From an uncultured bacterium (GTDB taxonomy: Bacteria > Hydrothermota > Tepidihabitantia > Tepidihabitantales > Tepidihabitantaceae), in the NCBI GenBank assembly GCA_937139435.1, contig CAKZPX010000342.1, positions 1-8,440 of the forward strand: 8,440 bases of DNA, written 5' to 3'. The translations under genes and the position numbers were made by a program. The notes beneath the pieces are model-generated. The model ran no database searches. It was not told where the DNA came from and saw only the letters and a list, made by a program, of their open reading frames with translations. Position 1 is the first letter of the stretch. Every line of letters starts with the position of its first letter. Of the stretch, positions 5,868-8,440 are shown one piece after another.

Positions 5868-6824
5868 ATGAAGGTTCTTGTTACCGGGGCGAATGGTTTT
5901 ATCGGTTCCCATCTCTGTGAACGGCTGGCTGGTGATGGCTATGCGGTGCGGGCGATGGTGCGCCGGACAAGCAATCGGCAGTGGCTGGCAGGTTTGCCGC
6001 TGGAGTTGTGTTTTGCCGACCTGGAGGATGAGGGGTCGCTTCGAGCAGCGGTTGAGGGTGTGGAGGTGGTGTTTCACAGTGCCGCGGTGGTGCGGACAAA
6101 ACAGGGCAGGGATTTTTTGCGGGTGAATTATGAGGGGACAAGACGACTGGCTGAGGCAGGAGTCAGGGCCGGGGTAAGACGGATGGTGCTTTTTTCCTCG
6201 CTGGCAGCGGTTGGTCCGATGCCCCGGGGTGCGGTGGTTTCTGGTGAGCGGGAACCCGAGCCGGTGAGTGATTACGGTCGGGCAAAACTGGCCGCAGAGC
6301 GGGCGCTTATGGAGTTAAAGGAGAAGATGGAGGTGGTGATTCTTCGTTTTCCAGCGGTTTATGGTCCACGAGACCGGGATGGGCTTTTACTCTGGCGGAT
6401 GTTTCAGCAGGGTTTTGTGCCGGTGCTGGGCGGGACATTTTCTCTGGTGTACGTACGGGATGCGGTAAAGGCGGCGGTGCTTGCTGGCACAAAGCCGGTG
6501 GTATCTGGTGCCTGTTATTCTATTACCGATGGTGGCTGTTACAGTTATCCAATGCTGGCACAGGTCTGGCAGGAGGTAACCGGGCGCCGGGTGGTATGCT
6601 TGCGGGTGCCGAAATTTTTTGTGTCTCTTGCTGCCCGGGCGAATAACTGGCTGGCAAGGGAGGGAACAATTTTTAATCCTGATAAGGTTCGGGAGTTGTG
6701 TCAGGAAAACTGGGTTTGTTTTGATGAGCGGGTCGGGAAGGAGCTGGGTTTTTCTCCGGATTATGACTTGAAACAGGGGGTAAAGGAGACCCTGAACTGG
6801 TACAGGGAGAAAGGATGGCTGTGA
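5868..6824 (+). CDS. NAD-dependent epimerase/dehydratase (extended short-chain dehydrogenase/reductase)
   Basis: The 318-residue cytosolic protein has a Rossmann fold. The dinucleotide loop is GANGFIGSHL (7-16), Asp51 lies in the adenine-contacting FADLED, and the NAG-equivalent strand is HSAAVVR (70-76). The catalytic residues are Ser110/Ser111 (LFSSLAAVG) and Tyr136-x3-Lys140 (SDYGRAKLAAE). RFPAVYGPRDR at 160-170 and LVYVRDAVKA at 193-202 are typical of sugar-nucleotide epimerases, dihydroflavonol reductases and 3-beta-HSD-like members, so the substrate cannot be named. The C-terminal 60 residues form the variable substrate-binding part, and length is normal for extended SDRs. The ATG immediately follows the TGA of the isomerase-like gene without its own Shine-Dalgarno, implying translational coupling and a shared pathway. 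Confidence 0.92.
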   Translation: MKVLVTGANGFIGSHLCERLAGDGYAVRAMVRRTSNRQWLAGLPLELCFADLEDEGSLRAAVEGVEVVFHSAAVVRTKQGRDFLRVNYEGTRRLAEAGVRAGVRRMVLFSSLAAVGPMPRGAVVSGEREPEPVSDYGRAKLAAERALMELKEKMEVVILRFPAVYGPRDRDGLLLWRMFQQGFVPVLGGTFSLVYVRDAVKAAVLAGTKPVVSGACYSITDGGCYSYPMLAQVWQEVTGRRVVCLRVPKFFVSLAARANNWLAREGTIFNPDKVRELCQENWVCFDERVGKELGFSPDYDLKQGVKETLNWYREKGWL

Positions 6825-7159
6825 AGGAACAGGAAGGTATAGAGGGGAAAAAAGCGGGGGGCAGGCGCCACCAGTTGAGCGCTGAGGAGCGGGTGCTGGC
6901 AGAACTGGAGGCGCGTTGTGTTGAACTGGGGATAAGGATAATTTACGATGACCTGCAGGGCGACGGTGGGTTATGCCGGGTGCGTGACCGTTATCTGGTG
7001 ATTGTTAATCGCCGGGTAAGCGCTGGCACCAGGGTGCGGATAATCAACGAGGCGCTGAAAAAGATTAATGCCAAAACCAGGGATACAGCGGGGTTAAAAC
7101 CACCGGTGGTTGATAACAGTTTAATCCGGCAACAGCTTGATCAGGAAGGGAAGAAATAG
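6815..7159 (+). CDS. Small conserved protein of unknown function
   Basis: The 114-residue protein is soluble with no signal peptide or membrane segment. A basic, probably disordered start (residues 1-20, KKAGGRRHQ) leads to a helix (LSAEERVLAELEARCVELG, 21-39), a beta-rich core with GDGGLCRVRDRYLVIVNRR (49-67), a helix about 71-84, and a charged tail. The core resembles small bacterial hypothetical proteins I remember with a GGLCR signature followed by a short strand, and a KPP-like turn near the end, but I cannot name the family or function. The ATG at 6815 overlaps the epimerase gene by 10 nt, and GGGAG at 6805-6809 gives good Shine-Dalgarno spacing, so it is the third gene of the operon. 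The TAG is followed by only 20 nt before the convergent TPR gene ends. Confidence 0.85.
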   Translation: MAVKEQEGIEGKKAGGRRHQLSAEERVLAELEARCVELGIRIIYDDLQGDGGLCRVRDRYLVIVNRRVSAGTRVRIINEALKKINAKTRDTAGLKPPVVDNSLIRQQLDQEGKK

Positions 7160-7179
7160 CGCCCGGGCAGGCACGGCGT
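7160..7179. other. 20-nt gap between convergent genes, no clear terminator
   Basis: The gap holds the 8-bp palindrome GCCCGGGC (7161-7168), followed loosely by TTTATTTT just inside the neighbouring gene. A self-complementary octamer without a loop is a poor intrinsic terminator. Transcription of both converging operons probably runs into the opposite gene or stops by another mechanism. Confidence 0.4.
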
Positions 7180-7956
7180 TTATTTTCGTCTTTCTATTTC
7201 TTGCAAAAGTTTCTCGGCAGCGGGACGGTCTTCTAAATAAAAGTCAGCCGGACAGGTGGGACAGGCGGTTTTGAGCAGGAGTTTTAACTGCTCCCTTGCG
7301 TGTTCCCGCCTGCCCTGTTTGAGATATACCCGGGCAAGGTCAAGCCGGATAACGGTGTAGTTCGGGTCATATTTCAAACCCTGAATCAGAAGATACTCCG
7401 CCTTTTTCAGGTCGCCACCAGCCCAACCGGGTAGTTCATAATAGACCACACCCAGTCCATCATAAGCAGCAGGATATTCCGGGTCAAGTTCCAGAACCCG
7501 GTTAAAAGCCCGTTTAATATCTGGCACCATAAAAAGGGAGTTGAGGACACCGCGCGTCTGCCCGATTCTACCCTGGGCAACCGCCCACCACATATAACCG
7601 TGCGGGTTGTGCGGGTTGAGCATCTGAAGCGTCTCGGCGATCGCCCTTGCTCGTTCAAAAAGGCGCAGTCGCTCATTTTTGCTGGGCGTGTTTTCTCCCT
7701 GCTGAGTATGGACTCTTGACCAGAGATAAAGACATTTTTCGTGTCGCGGGTTGAGCTGGCGGGCACAGGCAAGGAGCCGGTAGGCAGAGTCCAGGTAAGC
7801 GGGATGAAGATGATGGTTAAACAGTAGATACTCTGCCTGGTTGCAGAGGGAGTCCACGTTTGTCAGCGTGGCGTTAACTCCGGGCAGAAGCACCGCAAAA
7901 GCGGTGATAAAGATGAAGATAAAGCCCAGTTTATTCCTCCTGATACATTGCTTCAA
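7180..7956 (-). CDS. Exported TPR protein, TatT-like (TRAP transporter accessory type)
   Basis: The protein has 258 residues from a TTG at 7956. Residues 1-29 form a signal peptide: basic n-region (K2, R6, R7, K9), core GFIFIFITAFAVLLPG, and V-N-A before the cleavage point, so it should be periplasmic or extracellular. The mature part is all helical with TPR-type repeats: about 38-71 (ARQLNP), 75-115 (LQMLNPHNP), 146-161 (AFNRVLELDPEYP), 163-200 (GLGVVYYELPG...GGDLKKAE...LKYDPNY) and 203-229. The spacing GLGVVYYELPGWAGGDL resembles the TatT lipoprotein of Treponema and related TPR proteins; here there is no lipobox, so it is not an obvious lipoprotein. A CPTC pair (232-235) near the C-terminus could form a disulfide or bind metal. 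The start is uncertain: see the AGGAGG feature at 7936-7941. From the TTG it overlaps the upstream synthetase gene by 26 nt. No transporter genes are in view. Confidence 0.8.
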   Translation of the reverse strand: MKQCIRRNKLGFIFIFITAFAVLLPGVNATLTNVDSLCNQAEYLLFNHHLHPAYLDSAYRLLACARQLNPRHEKCLYLWSRVHTQQGENTPSKNERLRLFERARAIAETLQMLNPHNPHGYMWWAVAQGRIGQTRGVLNSLFMVPDIKRAFNRVLELDPEYPAAYDGLGVVYYELPGWAGGDLKKAEYLLIQGLKYDPNYTVIRLDLARVYLKQGRREHAREQLKLLLKTACPTCPADFYLEDRPAAEKLLQEIERRK

Positions 7957-8440
7957 TAAATTCTTTATACACCGTTGCTACCTGGTTGCGCCGGACCTTG
8001 AGCGTCGGGGTCAAAAGCCCGTTTTCCACGGTGAATGGTTCAGGGATGAGCCGAAACCGGCGCACCTGTTCATAGGAGGCAAACGGCATGAGGCAGTGGT
8101 CAATCTCGTTGCGGAACAGTTCCAGGATGCGCGGATGGTTTAGGAGTTCGGTAAAGTTGTTAAAGGAGATTTTCTCGGTGCGGGCGTAGTCCTCAAGGGT
8201 GAGACGTGCCGGCACAATTAGCGCCACGAGATAGGGACGCCGGTCACCGTAGACAAAAGCCTGTTCAATAAATTTGGAGTTGCTGAGCGCCTGTTCAATC
8301 GGCACCGGCGGGATGTTTTTGCCATAGGAGTTGACAATCAGTTCCTTAATTCTGCCGGTGATGACGAGGTTACCATTAGCATCAAACCGTCCCTGGTCAC
8401 CGGTATGAAACCAGCCGTCAGCATCAATGGCCCGGGCGGT
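7931..8440 (-). CDS. Long-chain acyl-CoA synthetase (AMP-forming), C-terminal part; 5' end outside the window
   Basis: The 169 visible residues are the C-terminal third of an ANL-superfamily adenylating enzyme, continuous from the right window edge (8440). Motifs in order: GWFHTGDQGRFD (9-20, the A7 motif with the ribose-binding Asp), LVITGRIKELIV (25-36, the A8 hinge), SYGKNIPPVPIE (38-49, typical of the FadD15/long-chain group), then VENGLLTPTLKVRR (about 138-151) with the A10 catalytic lysine at about 148. It activates fatty acids to acyl-CoA via an acyl-adenylate, at the cytoplasmic side. GDQGRFD has Gln where Leu or Ile is usual. It ends with TAA at 7933-7931, inside the start region of the TPR gene, so the two are in one operon. 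Methionine-like starts inside the visible part are internal and should not be annotated. Confidence 0.93.
   Translation of the reverse strand, partial: TARAIDADGWFHTGDQGRFDANGNLVITGRIKELIVNSYGKNIPPVPIEQALSNSKFIEQAFVYGDRRPYLVALIVPARLTLEDYARTEKISFNNFTELLNHPRILELFRNEIDHCLMPFASYEQVRRFRLIPEPFTVENGLLTPTLKVRRNQVATVYKEFIEAMYQEE
7936..7941 (-). promoter_or_regulatory. AGGAGG Shine-Dalgarno-like site that complicates the TPR start
   Basis: A perfect AGGAGG (7941-7936) lies within the last codons of the acyl-CoA synthetase gene. It is spaced six bases before an in-frame CTG at 7929, just after the synthetase stop codon (7933-7931). That would give a non-AUG start and a 249-residue product beginning at residue 10. 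Against it, the product would lose all positive charges of the signal-peptide n-region, whereas the TTG at 7956 keeps them but has no Shine-Dalgarno. In the longer form the hexamer simply encodes Arg6-Arg7. Confidence 0.45.

Noticed and set aside
7160..7179. GCCCGGGC palindrome as a bidirectional terminator
   Set aside because: It is a loopless octamer with only a distant interrupted T-rich stretch.
1..8440. CRISPR array, insertion sequence, phage or defence system
   Set aside because: No regularly spaced repeats, transposase, integrase, terminal inverted repeats or defence-gene motifs were seen.

Overview
The window looks like a chromosomal stretch from an uncultured bacterium with compactly arranged, moderately GC-rich genes. 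Signal peptides, an ispE/prs/tRNA-Gln housekeeping cluster and a FadD15-type acyl-CoA synthetase indicate Bacteria. The large secreted hydrolase and the conserved small unknown protein recall candidate phyla such as WOR-3 (Stahlbacteria) or Planctomycetes-like lineages; that placement is inference from remembered family resemblance. I see no mobile element, CRISPR array, phage gene or pseudogene.

Left block, minus strand, read from about 4555 down to 1: a promoter at 4528-4555 drives an 847-residue secreted alpha/beta hydrolase. It is followed after 5 nt by ispE (isoprenoid precursor synthesis), after 13 nt by tRNA-Gln(UUG), after 42 nt by prs (PRPP synthetase), and then by the first seven codons of a gene that looks like rplY (ribosomal protein L25). 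The ispE - tRNA-Gln - prs - rplY order is an old bacterial arrangement. The secreted hydrolase at its head is the unusual part.

Centre: roughly 510 bp separate the left block from a divergent plus-strand operon. This spacer holds short repeats and a palindrome but no convincing gene. Each edge has a sigma70-like promoter (TTGAC-type -35, 16-nt spacer, -10 box) whose predicted transcription start falls on or within a few bases of the first codon. Neither gene has a Shine-Dalgarno sequence, so both lead mRNAs may be leaderless.

Right-centre block, plus strand 5028-7159: three tightly packed genes encode an AP-endonuclease-2/sugar-isomerase TIM-barrel protein (with all nine metal ligands expected of endonuclease IV), an extended-SDR NAD-dependent epimerase/dehydratase, and a 114-residue conserved protein of unknown function. 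The stop/start junction is adjacent (TGAATG) for the first pair and overlaps by 10 nt for the second, so they are almost certainly co-translated. The substrate is unknown.

Right block, minus strand, convergent with the previous one across only 20 nt: the C-terminal 169 residues of a long-chain acyl-CoA synthetase run in from the right edge, followed by an exported TPR protein resembling TatT of TRAP-transporter systems, with overlapping or abutting reading frames.
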